This document shows, one piece after another, positions 34,813 to 47,700 of a DNA stretch of 64,000 bases; positions within the stretch are counted from its first letter, which is position 1; each line of letters begins with the position of its first letter. Where the stretch lies: contig NZ_JACYXJ010000007.1 in assembly GCF_014842925.1 (NCBI RefSeq), forward strand, positions 248,001 through 312,000, read 5' to 3'. A program made the position numbers and the translations under genes. Under the pieces are notes generated by a model. The model did not search any database. It was not told where the DNA came from and saw only the letters and a list, made by a program, of their open reading frames with translations. The stretch comes from Roseibium polysiphoniae (GTDB lineage: Bacteria; Pseudomonadota; Alphaproteobacteria; Rhizobiales; Stappiaceae).

Positions 34813-34996
34813 GCGGGAATCCGTGCGCGAAGCATCAGAAAGAGTGAGCACAGTTGGGGAGTATTGGAACGCTGCAAGGCCCTGCCCGTCGTTTGGATCG
34901 ATGAGCGACAGTGTTTCCGATTTGCAGTACATCGCAAGAGGCAAAGCCTGCTCGCGGTTCAGATCTCAAATCGGAGGAAAAGTAATATGAAGAGAA

Positions 34997-35072
34997 TGGT
35001 GGAGCCAAGCGGGATCGAACCGCTGACCTCCTCGCTGCCAGCGAGGCGCTCTCCCAGCTGAGCTATGGCCCC
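34997..35072 (-). tRNA. tRNA-Ala (anticodon GGC)
   Basis: 76 nt with encoded CCA. The acceptor GGGGCCA pairs with TGGCTCC (one G-U), the D arm is GCTC/GAGC, the anticodon stem CCTCG/CGAGG has the loop CTGGCAG (anticodon GGC), and the T arm AGCGG-TTCGATC-CCGCT is complete. It decodes GCC and GCU alanine codons. Confidence 0.97.
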
Positions 35073-35218
35073 AATCTCAAAAGCCGGCTTGGGTCCCCGG
35101 CGTTGATGTGGGCGGAACATAGTCGCGCCGCCCGCATCGATCAAGAGGAATTTCAAACGAAATGAAATTCGCTCTGTGGATAAATTCAAAGGCTGAAAAA
35201 GCCTTTGAATCCGGTCAC

Positions 35219-35611
35219 TTAACGATCAGCGTCGTCATCGATTTCCACGCGAATGCCCGGAACAGCTTCGTCATCTTCATCTTCTTCCTCGATGAAAACG
35301 TCGTCGGCCTCTTCGTCGTCTTCTTCCAGCTCGACGTCGGCGCCGTCGATATCCGGCACATCGTCATCGCCACCTTCCGCTTCCGCGTCGGCTTCTTCCA
35401 GCGTTACGATTTCCGGCGCTGCCTCATCTTCCTCTTCCTCTTCCTCCACAGGCTTTTCCTTAGCCTTTGCCGCTTTCGCAGCACGTGAGGTCATGACCGC
35501 TTCAAAGATCGTGCCGCATTTGGGGCAGGTGATCGGATCACGGTTGAGGTCGTAGTACTTCGCGCCGCAGCTCGTGCACAGCCGCTTTGTGCCAAGTTCA
35601 GGTTTTGCCAC
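35219..35611 (-). CDS. TIGR02300/FYDLN-acid zinc-ribbon protein
   Basis: 130 aa. The N-terminal zinc ribbon has two CxxC pairs (CTSCGAKYYDLNRDP and CPKCGT) with the family motif YYDLNRDP. The remaining 80 residues are a very acidic Glu/Asp tail. The family is nearly confined to Alphaproteobacteria; its function is unknown, but ribbon plus acidic tail suggests binding to an RNA- or DNA-related basic protein. It is divergent from aroA, with tRNA-Ala downstream. Confidence 0.92.
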   Translation of the reverse strand: MAKPELGTKRLCTSCGAKYYDLNRDPITCPKCGTIFEAVMTSRAAKAAKAKEKPVEEEEEEDEAAPEIVTLEEADAEAEGGDDDVPDIDGADVELEEDDEEADDVFIEEEDEDDEAVPGIRVEIDDDADR

Positions 35612-35805
35612 TGTGCTAACCCTTCGTCTTCTCTGTTTGGTGGCGCCCCATACCCTTGGAACCGCCCCCCTGTCAAAGCCAAATCAATGAAAAAGTTTGT
35701 TCACGGCAAACTTCTGCACGCCACGCACAGAAATTCAAGGATTGGGGCAGATGACGAACGGTGATCCACATGATAGCAAGGGGCACTTTTTGTTGAGTAG
35801 AATGA

Positions 35806-37799
<1,994 letters not shown>

Positions 37800-38088
37800 G
37801 GCCTTCACGGGCACTTGGGGTTCGCCATGTTTGGTGTGCCCCCTTTCGTGTTTTGGATCGTCATTCGGCTTACCGGATATGTCTGATCCTTCGGAGCACA
37901 TGGAATTACTCGGCAAGACATCTGTTAAGGCGTCTTGATGACGAGACAGGATCCTCCGTCTCTCGCCCCGCCGGCCCATCCTCGAAGAGGGTGGCAGGAT
38001 GCGCGCATCGCGTATCCCGGGAGATTTAAGGATCCTCAATGCAACACAAACCCGTCGGCGGCCTGCCAGGAAGGCACCAGGAGTTTCA

Positions 38089-39789
38089 ATGTCTGAACTT
38101 AATCCCTCTACCGAGGATTTTGCAGCTCTTCTCGAAGAGTCATTTACCCAGAACGATCTGTATGAAGGTGCGGTCGTTAAGGGCACTGTTGTCGCAATCG
38201 AAAAAGACCTCGCCGTCATCGACGTCGGCCTGAAGGTCGAAGGCCGCGTGCCGCTGAAGGAATTCGGCGCCAAGGGCCGCGACGGCGAAATGAGCGTCGG
38301 CGACGAAGTCGAAGTTTACCTTGAGCGCGTTGAAAATGCGCTCGGTGAAGCCGTGCTGTCGCGCGAAAAAGCTCGCCGCGAAGAAAGCTGGGTTCGCCTG
38401 GAAGTTGCTTTCGAAGCAAACGAAAAGGTCACCGGCCAGATCTTCAACCAGGTCAAGGGTGGTTTCACCGTCGATCTGGATGGCGCCGTTGCGTTCCTGC
38501 CGCGTTCGCAGGTCGACATCCGTCCGGTACGCGATGTAACGCCGCTGATGCACACGCCGCAGCCGTTCCAGATCCTCAAGATGGACAAGCGTCGCGGCAA
38601 CATCGTTGTCTCACGCCGTGTCGTTCTGGAAGAAACCCGTGCCGAACAGCGTTCGGAACTGGTCCAGAGCCTGGAAGAAGGTCAGACCGTCGAAGGCGTC
38701 GTCAAGAACATCACCGATTACGGTGCGTTCGTCGACCTGGGCGGTATCGATGGCCTGCTGCACGTCACCGACATCGCGTGGCGCCGCATCAACCATCCTT
38801 CGGAAGTTCTCACCATCGGCCAGACCGTCAAGGTGCAGATCATCCGCGTCAACCAGGACACGCATCGCATCAGCCTCGGCATGAAGCAGCTTGAAACTGA
38901 TCCGTGGGATGGCATCGAAGCCAAGTACCCGGTCGAAGCCAAGTTCACCGGCCGCGTGACCAACATCACCGACTACGGCGCATTCGTCGAACTGGAGCCG
39001 GGCATCGAAGGCCTGATCCACGTTTCCGAAATGTCCTGGACCAAGAAGAACGTCCATCCGGGCAAGATCGTTTCCACTTCCCAGGAAGTCGAAGTGATGA
39101 TCCTGGAAGTCGACCCGGTCAAGCGCCGCATCTCCCTGGGCCTCAAGCAGACCCTGCAGAACCCATGGGATGCATTCGCTGAACAGTTCCCGCAGGGCAC
39201 TGAAGTCGAAGGCGAAGTCAAGAACAAGACCGAATTCGGCCTGTTCATCGGCCTCGACGGCGACGTGGACGGCATGGTTCACCTCTCCGACCTCGACTGG
39301 AACCGTCCGGGCGAACAGGTCATCGAAGAGTACAAGAAGGGCGACATGGTCAAGGCCGTGGTGCTCGATGTGGACGTCGACAAGGAGCGTATCTCCCTCG
39401 GCATCAAGCAGCTTGGTGGCGATCCGATGGAATCGGGCGCAGCTGGCGAAATCCGCAAGAACTCGATCGTGACCTGTGAAGTGATCGAAGTCACCGACGG
39501 TGGCCTCAACGTCAAGATCGCAGACAGCGACATGACCGCCTTCATCCGCCGTGCAGATCTGTCCCGTGAACGCGCTGATCAGCGTCCTGAGCGTTTCGCC
39601 GTTGGTGAAAAGTTCGATGCGCGTATCACGCAGTTCGACAAGAAGACCCGCCGCGTGACCGCGTCCATCAAGGCGCTGGAAATCGCAGAAGAGAAGGAAG
39701 CTGTCGCACAGTACGGTTCTTCCGACTCCGGAGCGTCTCTCGGCGACATTCTCGCTGCTGCCATGAACAAGGCTGGCGACGACGAGTAA
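38089..39789 (+). CDS. rpsA: 30S ribosomal protein S1
   Basis: 566 aa from ATG 38089 behind AGGAG. The first residues are SELNPSTEDFAALLEESF, the alphaproteobacterial S1 start. Six S1 RNA-binding repeats follow (for example NITDYGAFVDLGGIDGLLHV and NITDYGAFVELEPGIEGLIH). It ferries mRNA to the 30S subunit. Codon use is the typical highly expressed set. A 289-bp leader separates it from cmk, so it probably has its own promoter. Confidence 0.97.
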   Translation: MSELNPSTEDFAALLEESFTQNDLYEGAVVKGTVVAIEKDLAVIDVGLKVEGRVPLKEFGAKGRDGEMSVGDEVEVYLERVENALGEAVLSREKARREESWVRLEVAFEANEKVTGQIFNQVKGGFTVDLDGAVAFLPRSQVDIRPVRDVTPLMHTPQPFQILKMDKRRGNIVVSRRVVLEETRAEQRSELVQSLEEGQTVEGVVKNITDYGAFVDLGGIDGLLHVTDIAWRRINHPSEVLTIGQTVKVQIIRVNQDTHRISLGMKQLETDPWDGIEAKYPVEAKFTGRVTNITDYGAFVELEPGIEGLIHVSEMSWTKKNVHPGKIVSTSQEVEVMILEVDPVKRRISLGLKQTLQNPWDAFAEQFPQGTEVEGEVKNKTEFGLFIGLDGDVDGMVHLSDLDWNRPGEQVIEEYKKGDMVKAVVLDVDVDKERISLGIKQLGGDPMESGAAGEIRKNSIVTCEVIEVTDGGLNVKIADSDMTAFIRRADLSRERADQRPERFAVGEKFDARITQFDKKTRRVTASIKALEIAEEKEAVAQYGSSDSGASLGDILAAAMNKAGDDE

Positions 39790-39824
39790 GACCTGTTTCG
39801 CTGAACCTTTTTCAGCCAAACACG

Positions 39825-39856
39825 AAAAGCCCGGCGGCAACGCCGGGCTTTTTTTG
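39825..39856 (+). terminator. Intrinsic terminator of rpsA
   Basis: AAAGCCCGGCG-GCAA-CGCCGGGCTTT followed by a T-run, 36 bp after the rpsA stop. Confidence 0.93.
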
Positions 39857-40010
39857 CATTTTGCAGCTTCCAATCCATGGTGATCGGCGTCTTTGACATT
39901 TCGACGCCAGACGCTAGGTTTGGGCACACTCGAGAGCACTTGCCGCAGGCTTGGCCTCGCACATTCACTCGATTTCCAGAAATCGCCAGACAGCATCGAG
40001 AGACACGCTC

Positions 40011-40439
40011 ATGACCGAAGTCAAAGCGGGCGACAGCGTTGCCATCCACTACAAGGGCACACTTTCCGACGGCACAGTTTTCGACAGTTCCGAAGGCCGT
40101 GATCCGCTCCAGTTCACCGTCTGCTCAGGCCAGATCATTCCGGGCCTGGACAAAGCCTTGCCAGGCATGACAGTCGGTGAGGAAAAGACCGTCAACATTC
40201 CTTCCGAGGAAGCTTATGGCGCCAAGGATCCCAATGCGACGCAGCCTGTCCCGCGCGATCAACTTCCAACCGACATTCCACTTGAAGTGGGAACGCAGCT
40301 GCAGGTTCAGACGCCGGATGGCCAGCTGATGACGGTTTCCATCGTTGAAGTCGGTGAAGAGAATGTCGTCCTCGACGCGAACCATCCCCTTGCAGGTAAG
40401 GATCTGACGTTCGAGTTTTCTCTCGTCTCGATCGGTTAA
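40011..40439 (+). CDS. FKBP-type peptidyl-prolyl isomerase, SlyD-like short form
   Basis: 142 aa from ATG 40011. It starts TEVKAGDSVAIHYKGTLSDG, typical of SlyD/FKBP with YKGTLSDGTVFDSS and GQIIPGLDKALPGMTVGE. The insert-in-flap region is present and the end is NHPLAGKDLTFEFSLVSIG, but there is no His-rich metal tail as in E. coli SlyD. It speeds proline isomerisation in the cytoplasm; there is no signal peptide. Confidence 0.9.
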   Translation: MTEVKAGDSVAIHYKGTLSDGTVFDSSEGRDPLQFTVCSGQIIPGLDKALPGMTVGEEKTVNIPSEEAYGAKDPNATQPVPRDQLPTDIPLEVGTQLQVQTPDGQLMTVSIVEVGEENVVLDANHPLAGKDLTFEFSLVSIG

Positions 40440-40528
40440 AGCTGTCCAACAGCAAAAACCTTGTCAAAAATGGCTGAGACTCCCTAACGTTATCAGGTGG
40501 AATACCAATAACGTTGGGGGTGAGTGAA

Positions 40529-40906
40529 ATGCGCGGTATAGCATTCTGGTTTTATTTTACGGGCGTGATCTATGTGATCGCCGGCATGGCCTTTGGGATT
40601 CACCTCTCGGCCACACATGATTACACACTGGCCCCTGTTCATGCTCACCTGAACCTGATTGGCTGGGTGACCATGGGGCTCTTCGGCCTCTATTATCACG
40701 CGGTCCCGGCGGCTGCGGACGGCATTCTGGCGAAAATTCATTTTGGTGTTGCGACCGTCGGTCTGTGGCTGATCACTCCCGGGATTGCCTTCGCGATTTA
40801 GGAAAAAGGCGAGACGCTCGCCAAGCTGGGGTCCATCGTCTCATTGGCCTCGGCGGTCATTTTCCTGATCGTGGTGTTCCGCTCAAGACAACGAGCCGCA
40901 GCATAG
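40529..40906 (+). pseudogene. Small four-helix membrane protein (oxidase-subunit-I-like), interrupted by an in-frame TAG
   Basis: ATG 40529 opens a frame with RGIAFWFYFTGVIYVIAGM and a His-rich helix VHAHLNLIGWVTMGLFGLYY, resembling one unit of heme-copper oxidase subunit I. It ends at TAG 40799-40801, but the same frame goes on for 34 more codons to TAG 40904. The extension (GETLAKLGSIVSLASAVIF, then LIVVFRS) reads as the missing last helix. One CAG-to-TAG change would explain it. As written, the product is 90 aa and lacks that helix. It could be a dead gene, a functional short form, or a base error. Confidence 0.6.
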
Positions 40907-41041
40907 GGTCGTGTGCTCGAAAGGCGGCGCATGTTTTTTGGTGCAACCATGCCGCTCGCCCGGATGAGGAATTGCATTTCGCGGCTGTTCCACCCTATCT
41001 ATGGGCGAGCGGTCTAAACGTTTCCGGGAGTAGCGGACAAT

Positions 41042-42049
41042 ATGAGCCTTGATGCAGACGTCCTGGTGGACAGACGCAAGATGCGTCGGAAACTGACATT
41101 CTGGCGGGTCGCGACCTTTCTTATTGTCACGGTTGGGCTGATCGGTGCAATCATCGCGGCGACGGACCTGGGCTCAATGTCCAAACGCAGTTCCCATATT
41201 GCCCGGCTCGCCATCGACGGAGTCATCCTGGAAGACCGCAAGCAACTCAAGCTGATCGAAAAAATCGGCGAGTCCAACGCGGTCAAGGGCGTGATTGTCT
41301 CGATCAATTCTCCTGGCGGCAGCACGACCGGCGGCGAGGCGCTCTATGAGGCTCTGCGTGAGCTCGCCGACAAGAAACCCGTCGTTGCGGAGATCAGAAC
41401 GGTCGGCGCGTCGGCCGGATACATGATCGCCCTAGCCTCAGACCATATCGTTGCCCGGTACAATTCGATCACCGGCTCCATCGGTGTTCTCTTCCAATAC
41501 GGCAATATCGCCAAATTGATGGATATGGTTGGCGTCGAGATGGATGCAGTCAAAAGCTCACCGCTCAAGGCCGAACCAGATTTTTATTCCGAAACATCGC
41601 CGGAAGCGAAGGAAGTGCTCAACGCCCTCGTCATGGACAGCTATGACTGGTTCGTCGGCCTTGTTGCCGAACGGCGCGACCTCTCTCCTGCAAAGGCCCG
41701 TGCGCTTGCGAACGGCAGCATTTATTCGGGACATGCAGCCCAGGAAAATGGCCTGATTGACGCCATTGGCGGGGAGAAATCGGCGATTTCCTGGCTCGAG
41801 ACCGAAAAGTCGGTGGCCGAGGATTTGCCTATCCTGAATTGGTCGGTTCAGGCCGACGACGACGGACTTCCGCTGTCCGTCAAAATGACCCAAGGGCTCG
41901 GCAACGGCATCGCGAATGGACTAATTGATGAGCTGGACCTCGCTAAATGGCTGATTTCTCCGGCTATTACGCTTGACGGTCTCGTATCCGTTTGGCAGGC
42001 TCCCGGTGCGGCGAAAGAAAATTCAGCAGTTCGAGGGGGCGGCCAATGA
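41042..42049 (+). CDS. sppA: Signal peptide peptidase SppA, short form
   Basis: 335 aa, single-domain SppA (S49). One N-terminal membrane helix ([17 protein letters not shown]). The nucleophile is Ser124 in [18 protein letters not shown], and the general base is probably Lys171 in [29 protein letters not shown] is the substrate-side loop. It degrades cleaved signal peptides in the inner membrane. It overlaps ihfB by 4 bp. Confidence 0.93.
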   Translation: MSLDADVLVDRRKMRRKLTFWRVATFLIVTVGLIGAIIAATDLGSMSKRSSHIARLAIDGVILEDRKQLKLIEKIGESNAVKGVIVSINSPGGSTTGGEALYEALRELADKKPVVAEIRTVGASAGYMIALASDHIVARYNSITGSIGVLFQYGNIAKLMDMVGVEMDAVKSSPLKAEPDFYSETSPEAKEVLNALVMDSYDWFVGLVAERRDLSPAKARALANGSIYSGHAAQENGLIDAIGGEKSAISWLETEKSVAEDLPILNWSVQADDDGLPLSVKMTQGLGNGIANGLIDELDLAKWLISPAITLDGLVSVWQAPGAAKENSAVRGGGQ

Positions 42050-42345
42050 TTAAGTCGGAATTGGTTCAACATATTGCCGAGCAAAATCCGCATCTATACC
42101 AGCGCGATGTCGAGAATATCGTCAACGCAATACTGGATGAAATAACGGAAGCACTTATGCGCGGCGATCGCGTTGAGCTGAGAGGCTTTGGCGCTTTTTC
42201 GGTCAAGAACCGTCCTGCTCGTGTCGGTCGCAATCCACGGACCGGCCAGAAGGTTGAAGTCGAGGAGAAATTTGTTCCCTTCTTCAAGACCGGCAAGGAA
42301 ATGCGTGTGCGACTGAATGACGGAGTAGACCACGGGGACGACTAG
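42046..42345 (+). CDS. ihfB: Integration host factor subunit beta
   Basis: 99 aa from ATG 42046, overlapping the sppA stop. It begins [17 protein letters not shown]. The DNA-bending arm [20 protein letters not shown] carries the intercalating Pro. [15 protein letters not shown] is the HU/IHF signature. It works with IhfA (encoded elsewhere) in bending DNA for transcription and recombination. sppA-ihfB order is common in Alphaproteobacteria. Confidence 0.95.
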   Translation: MIKSELVQHIAEQNPHLYQRDVENIVNAILDEITEALMRGDRVELRGFGAFSVKNRPARVGRNPRTGQKVEVEEKFVPFFKTGKEMRVRLNDGVDHGDD

Positions 42346-42459
42346 GGTCTAAACAAGGTTCGGAAGACTTCGAAATTTTCCTGTCGTTGTCGGAACAGCG
42401 CGGCTGGCATTCATGTCAGACCGTGCGAAGAGCTTCAGGCCAGTCCTTGGGAGACACAT

Positions 42460-42816
42460 GTGACCCGTTTCATCAAATATGCGATCCTCATCGCAGTTGC
42501 GATCATTCTGGTTCCCCTGTCGGTTGCCAACCGGCATCCAGTCTCACTCTCGCTCAATCCATTCGATCCGCAGGATCCGAGATTCACGATTCCTGACATT
42601 CCGTTGTTTTGGGTGGTTTTCGCAAGCCTCGGGCTCGGGATTGTCCTTGGCGGCATCGGAGCCTGGGCCAAGCAGGGAAGATGGCGCAAGGAAGCCCGCG
42701 TGAAGCGACGGGAAGCCAACAAGTGGCACCGCGAAGCGGATGAGTTGCGCGAGTTCAAGGAACAGGTCGAAACGAAGCCTGGACTGCCTGGACCGAGCGG
42801 CCGCAACGCCGCCTGA
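42460..42816 (+). CDS. lapA: LapA-domain (DUF1049) inner-membrane protein
   Basis: 118 aa from GTG 42460 behind GGGAGA. Two membrane helices (FIKYAILIAVAIILVPLSV and LFWVVFASLGLGIVLGGIG) flank the short VANRHPVSLSLNPFD segment typical of DUF1049. A basic and coiled C-terminus follows. LapA in E. coli helps lipopolysaccharide assembly with LapB; no lapB is seen here. The symbol is by family only. Confidence 0.78.
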   Translation: MTRFIKYAILIAVAIILVPLSVANRHPVSLSLNPFDPQDPRFTIPDIPLFWVVFASLGLGIVLGGIGAWAKQGRWRKEARVKRREANKWHREADELREFKEQVETKPGLPGPSGRNAA

Positions 42817-42833
42817 TCGCGTTGCAGGGGGTG

Positions 42834-43448
42834 TCACGACCCCTTCTTGGACTTCGGATAGCTGGGCAGTGACCAGCCAAATTCGATCGCACCGCCTCTC
42901 AGGCAAAGTGCGAGAAGCGCAGCGATGCCTGCCGCATACCAATTTCCCAGGCCAACGTAATTCAATACGACGTAGCTGCCTGCGCCGGCGAAGGCCGCAC
43001 TGACGTAGACCTCCTGTTTGACGATGGCCGAGGGTTCGCCGGCAACGACGTCGCGCAGGACGCCGCCAAAGGTCGCCGTTGCCACGCCCATCGCCACGGC
43101 CACAAAAGCCGTATCACCGATGCTGAGCGCCTTTGCGGCCCCCATGACCGAGTAGGCGGCCATGCCGATGGCATCCGCCCAGCGCAGGGGCTTTCTGAAA
43201 CCTTCGACGATATGGGCAAAAAACCACATCAGGATGCTGACAGCCAGGCAGACCATGAGATAGCCGTCCGACTTGATCCAGAACACAGGCACGCCGAGCA
43301 AGAGGTCTCTCAGCGTCCCTCCGCCGATACCGGTGAGCGTGGCGAAAAACAGGAACGCGATAAAGTCGAGGCCCTTTCTCGATGCGACGATGCTGCCGGC
43401 AACGGCGAAAACGCCCACGCCCAGATAATCGAGAAGCTGCAACAGCAT
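42834..43448 (-). CDS. TRIC/UPF0126 (YicG)-type channel protein
   Basis: 204 aa from ATG 43448 (GGGGGTGA upstream); a longer frame has no better site. Two repeats of three helices carry the family motif: GIGGGTLRDLLLGVPVFW and then ATFGGVLRDVVAGEPSAI. Members resemble trimeric intracellular cation channels and some are linked to glycine uptake; K+ or amino-acid passage is unsettled. It faces lapA tail to tail. Confidence 0.87.
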   Translation of the reverse strand: MLLQLLDYLGVGVFAVAGSIVASRKGLDFIAFLFFATLTGIGGGTLRDLLLGVPVFWIKSDGYLMVCLAVSILMWFFAHIVEGFRKPLRWADAIGMAAYSVMGAAKALSIGDTAFVAVAMGVATATFGGVLRDVVAGEPSAIVKQEVYVSAAFAGAGSYVVLNYVGLGNWYAAGIAALLALCLRGGAIEFGWSLPSYPKSKKGS

Positions 43449-43464
43449 GGTCACCCCCTTGAAG

Positions 43465-43498
43465 AAAAAGCCGCCCCTCGACGTGCGAGGAGCGGCTT
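43465..43498 (-). terminator. Intrinsic terminator of grpE
   Basis: Minus strand AAGCCGCTCCTCG-N5-CGAGGGGCGGCTT with a following T-run. It starts 26 bp after the grpE stop and just before the TRIC-type gene's Shine-Dalgarno. Confidence 0.85.
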
Positions 43499-43524
43499 CC
43501 GGCACTCATTATGAATTTATGGTG

Positions 43525-44166
43525 TCAGGCGCTCTTGTCGACCGTCTGACCGGCTTCCGCAGCCGCATCAGCGGCCGGGGCTTCTTTCGGCCCGCCCTTG
43601 GAAACACCGACCATGGCGGGACGCAAGACCCGATCACCAATCTGATACCCGGCCTGAACGACCTGGACCACCGTGTTGTTCGGGACTTCCGTATTCGGAA
43701 CCTCGAACATCGCCTGGTGAAAGTTCGGGTCAAACTTCTGACCTTCCGGCTCAAGCTTCTTGACGCCATTTTTATCAAGCTGGTTCAGAAGATCGCGTTC
43801 GGTCATCTCGACGCCCTCGATCAGGGCGGCAAGACCGGCGTCTGCGGACTGGCGCGCTTCCTCAGGAAGCGAGTCCAGCGCGCGGCGCAGGTTGTCGGAA
43901 ACGGAGAGAAGGTCGCGTGCAAAGCCGGTTACAGCATACTGACGCGCATCCTTGATTTCCTTCTCGGTGCGGCGGCGCAGGTTTTCCATTTCAGCCATGG
44001 TCCGCAGCGCCCGGTCCTTGAGCTCTGCGTTTTCAGCCATCAAGGCTTCAACCGGATCAACTGCCATCTCGTCGGCGGCAGCGGTGTCTGCTTCAGCTGC
44101 GGGTTTGCCAGCGTCCGTTGCAAGCTCAGGCTCCTGATCGGCAGGGGTCTTGTTCTCGTCGCTCAT
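43525..44166 (-). CDS. grpE: Nucleotide exchange factor GrpE
   Basis: 213 aa. A charged, disordered N-terminus and long coiled coil ([20 protein letters not shown]) precede the C-terminal beta domain: [19 protein letters not shown] and the end [18 protein letters not shown]. It releases ADP from DnaK. hrcA, its usual neighbour, is absent; trxA lies upstream on the same strand. Confidence 0.95.
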   Translation of the reverse strand: MSDENKTPADQEPELATDAGKPAAEADTAAADEMAVDPVEALMAENAELKDRALRTMAEMENLRRRTEKEIKDARQYAVTGFARDLLSVSDNLRRALDSLPEEARQSADAGLAALIEGVEMTERDLLNQLDKNGVKKLEPEGQKFDPNFHQAMFEVPNTEVPNNTVVQVVQAGYQIGDRVLRPAMVGVSKGGPKEAPAADAAAEAGQTVDKSA

Positions 44167-44301
44167 TTTTGGTCCGTTGGAATGCTGGTTTCACATAAAA
44201 TTCGGGCGGACATGCTCTCAGCACACCCGCTCCGAACCGTCAAGTTTTTGCAGGCCAGTTCTGACGTTTTCAGACAGAACCGACCTGTATTTCGTCGAAG
44301 A

Positions 44302-44622
44302 TCAGAGTGCGCTCTTGATCCAGTCGGCAAGCTTGCCCTTTGGAGCGGCGCCCACTTGGGTTGCCATCGGCTCACCGTCCTTGAAGAGGATCAGCATCGG
44401 GATGGAGCGAACGCCATACTTCATGGCTGCGTCCTGGTTCTCATCGATGTTGATCTTGGTGATTTTCACCTGACCTGCCATCTCTTCGGAGATTTCCTCA
44501 AGCGCCGGCGCAATCATCTTACAAGGGCCGCACCATTCCGCCCAAAAGTCCACAACGACCGGCTCGGAAGAGTTCAGCACGTCGTTTTCAAAGGTGGCAT
44601 CGGTGATCGTGTTGGTAGCCAT
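44302..44622 (-). CDS. trxA: Thioredoxin
   Basis: 106 aa classic thioredoxin. The redox site WCGPCK is in [19 protein letters not shown]; the cis-Pro is in [17 protein letters not shown] cytoplasmic disulfide reductant, with AddA upstream and GrpE downstream on the same strand. Confidence 0.97.
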   Translation of the reverse strand: MATNTITDATFENDVLNSSEPVVVDFWAEWCGPCKMIAPALEEISEEMAGQVKITKINIDENQDAAMKYGVRSIPMLILFKDGEPMATQVGAAPKGKLADWIKSAL

Positions 44623-44716
44623 GATATTTCTCTTTCATAATTCAGTCCGGTGCAGACAGAATCCACAAAAGCACCGTGACGCGTTGGACCGAACGTAGGT
44701 AGCGAACCCCCGTCCG

Positions 44717-47700
44717 TCAAGCGCTGCCCACCTCGCTCGCGAGCCCCTTTAACGTATCGTCGAGAAGCGCTTCCGGAATCAACATCATGGACGGTGTCGC
44801 GGTCCAGAGCAGCGCAGCCTCGATCTTCCTGCCCGGATAGATGCTCAGCAACAAACCGCGATATACGCTGAGCTGGACCAGGTACTCCAGGGGGACGGCA
44901 GCAGAGGATTCGGGAGGCACGAGATTGGTCTTGTAGTCGACGATCAGAACCCTGTCCGGCTCCACCACAAGCCTGTCGATCTGTCCTGACACCGCAACTG
45001 CCTTGCCGTCGACAGCCGTCAGAGAGCCGACAACAGACACCTCCGCGCGCGCGTTGACGCCAAACAAGGGGGCAAACTCGGCGCCGTTAAGGATCGCGTG
45101 AACGTCTTTGAGGAGCGCATCCTTGTAGTGCTGAAATTCAGCCACAAGGGATTGAGCGACGAAACGCTCGGCAGCCCCCTCGCGTTCAGCGGCTGGCAGA
45201 TCAGGCAGGACTTCGAGAAGCCTGTGCACCAGGCGCCCGCGTTCCAGCGGCCAGGCTGCCGGCTGCCGTCGCGCCTCCAGCCGGGAAGACCCGGAAACCT
45301 GTACCACGCCGTCTTTGGCCTCCATTTCCTCGAAGGCTTTGGAAGGCTGCATGCGTCGCTTGCGCACATAGGCCGCAGCGCGTTGGTTCAGCCAGTCCGG
45401 CATCACGGGAGCCGAGGCTGCCTGAGCTTCAGTCTGGCCAGGGCCGGCGGTTGGCGCGTGAGCGCTTGCTTCCGCCGCATTTGATTTCTGCCAACGCCAG
45501 GCAACAACGCCCCCCGTTTCGTCCGTCAGTTCCCGCGCTCCGGGCTTGAGCGCCGCAGATACCAGATTGTACCAGCAAGCTTCATGGGCGCCGCGCTTGG
45601 GTTCCCAGCCACAGACGATCAACCGGTCCTCGGCGCGGGTCAAAGCCACATAGAGCAGCCGACGATATTCTTCCTCCTGCCCTTCCCTGAGACTATCGAT
45701 CGCCTCACCATGCCAGGGCGTGCGGTCGTTCTTGGTCGGCAGCCAGACCAAAGCTGGCGGCAGCAGGGGATTGCTTTGCCGTGCACGCGGAAGGAAAGAC
45801 GGATCGTGAATGGCGCTGACCGGAGCCCCGCCTGGATCAACCAGAATGACGATCTTCGCCTCGAGCCCCTTGGATCCATGGACGGTCATGATGCGGACCA
45901 TGCCCTTGGCGTTGGTCAGTTCCCGCTTGATCTCGGTGGGGGCCGCCGCCATCCAGGCCAGAAACCCTTCAAGGCCAGGTGTTCCGGCTTGTTCGTAGGT
46001 CATCGTCAGGGCGAGGAACTCGTCGAGAACGTCGTCAACCTCGACACCCAACCGGCTTCGGAACCGCTGGCGCCCGCCATCGCCTGCCAGCAGTCTGGCG
46101 TAGAACTCATAAGGTGGCATGAAGTCCGCGCGGGATCGCCAAAGCTCGAGTTGCTCCCGAGCCTGTTTCCATTTCGGGTTCGTGTCCGACTTCTTCACCA
46201 GAGACTGCCAAAGCGTGCCGTCGCGCGGGCGCTCCAACCTCTCACGGTCGACAAGCCTGATCAGGTCATCGTCGTCCAGATCGATCAGCGGGCTTTTCAA
46301 TACGCAGGCCAGGGAGAGATCATCCTCGGGCAGCAACATGAACCGTCCAAGCGCTGCGAGATCCTTGACCGCGATATGATCGGTCAGGATGAGACGGTCA
46401 CTGCCGGCAGCCGGAACGCCAAGGGATTTCATTTCCCGGTTCAAGGCTTCGACGAAGGGGCCACGTTTGCGCACGAGGACGAGCACATCGCCAGGCCCCG
46501 CCGCTCCGTCACGCATCCACGCCGCGATGGTTTCGGCAATGCGACGCGCGACCCGCAGCATTGGTCTACCGGAACCGACCCGGTCGAGAGGTATGCGCCA
46601 GTCTTCAGGCTCTTCAACCTCAGCTTCCTGTTCAAGCGGCCAAAGGTCGACGATGCCGGGGTCGCGGCGAATGGCTTCATGAACAGGAGCTTTGAGTTCC
46701 CGCGAAAGCCCCTTGTGGGCATCGGCCGTGGCAAAGACCGTATCAACCGCGCCAAGGACATCCGGCGTTGAGCGAAACGACAGCTGAAGATCGACCGAAT
46801 GAAATTCGCGTTCAGCTTCGGCAGAGCGCCTCTCGAAGGTTCTGCGCATCTCATCGAAATAGGCAGGCACCGCGCCCTGAAATGAATAGATCGACTGCTT
46901 TTCATCGCCCACGGCAAAAATGGTCCGGACCTGACCACGTGCGCCCTCACCGGAGAAAAACTCCTCCGCCAGCGAGCGCACCACCTGCCATTGGCGCGGG
47001 CTTGTATCCTGGGCCTCATCGACGAGGATATGATCCAGGCCCTGGTCCAGCTTGTACTGAACCCACTGCGCGGCATCAGATCTGGACAGAAGATTGGCAG
47101 TTCGCACAACGAGATCTTCGAAATCCAGAAAGCCTTTGCGTGCCTTTGCTTTCTCATAGCGCTCGATGACCGCGTAAGCGAGGCGCAGCAACGCGCGCGT
47201 GCCTTCAAAGGTCACAAAGGACGCGCGCCGGTCCAGAAGCGCCAGCAGACGTGTCTGTTCAGCCTCCAGCTGCTCGACCACATTCGGGAACGCTTCCGCG
47301 ATCTTCTTGGTCGCGAGAGATTTACGCGCTTCCAGCTTTGCGGTCAGGAAGACCGGGAGCCAGGCGTCCTTGAAGGCGACCGCATCTCGCATCGACCAGG
47401 CAGCGACCAGATCATTTGCACGGCCCACGTCGGTTTTCGTGCCGCTGGAAAGAGCTTCGGCATAGGACTTGGCCGCGTTTTCATCGATCAGGCAGTCGGT
47501 ACGAAACCTTTCGTCGAGGTCCGACAGGCTTTCGCCAGCCGGCACTCCCAGATCGGCAGCCAGGTTTGCCAGCGCTGCGTCCAGGCTGCCTTCGTCATCG
47601 ATCCAACGGCGAAAAGCGTCACGGTTGCGGATGAGCTCATCGAGTGCTTTTTCGGCCGTGGCATCCGGCATGAGCGAAATCAACATCGCGAGCGCCTGCC

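Noticed and set aside
34803..34818. TCCCGC-TCAC-GCGGGA hairpin at the yqaA-like start
   Set aside because: A short stem inside the coding frame; it may only reflect codon choice, though it casts doubt on the GTG start.
42827..42850. GGGG/CCCC inverted repeat between lapA and the TRIC-type gene
   Set aside because: The stem is only about 5 bp with no T-run, too weak to call a terminator.
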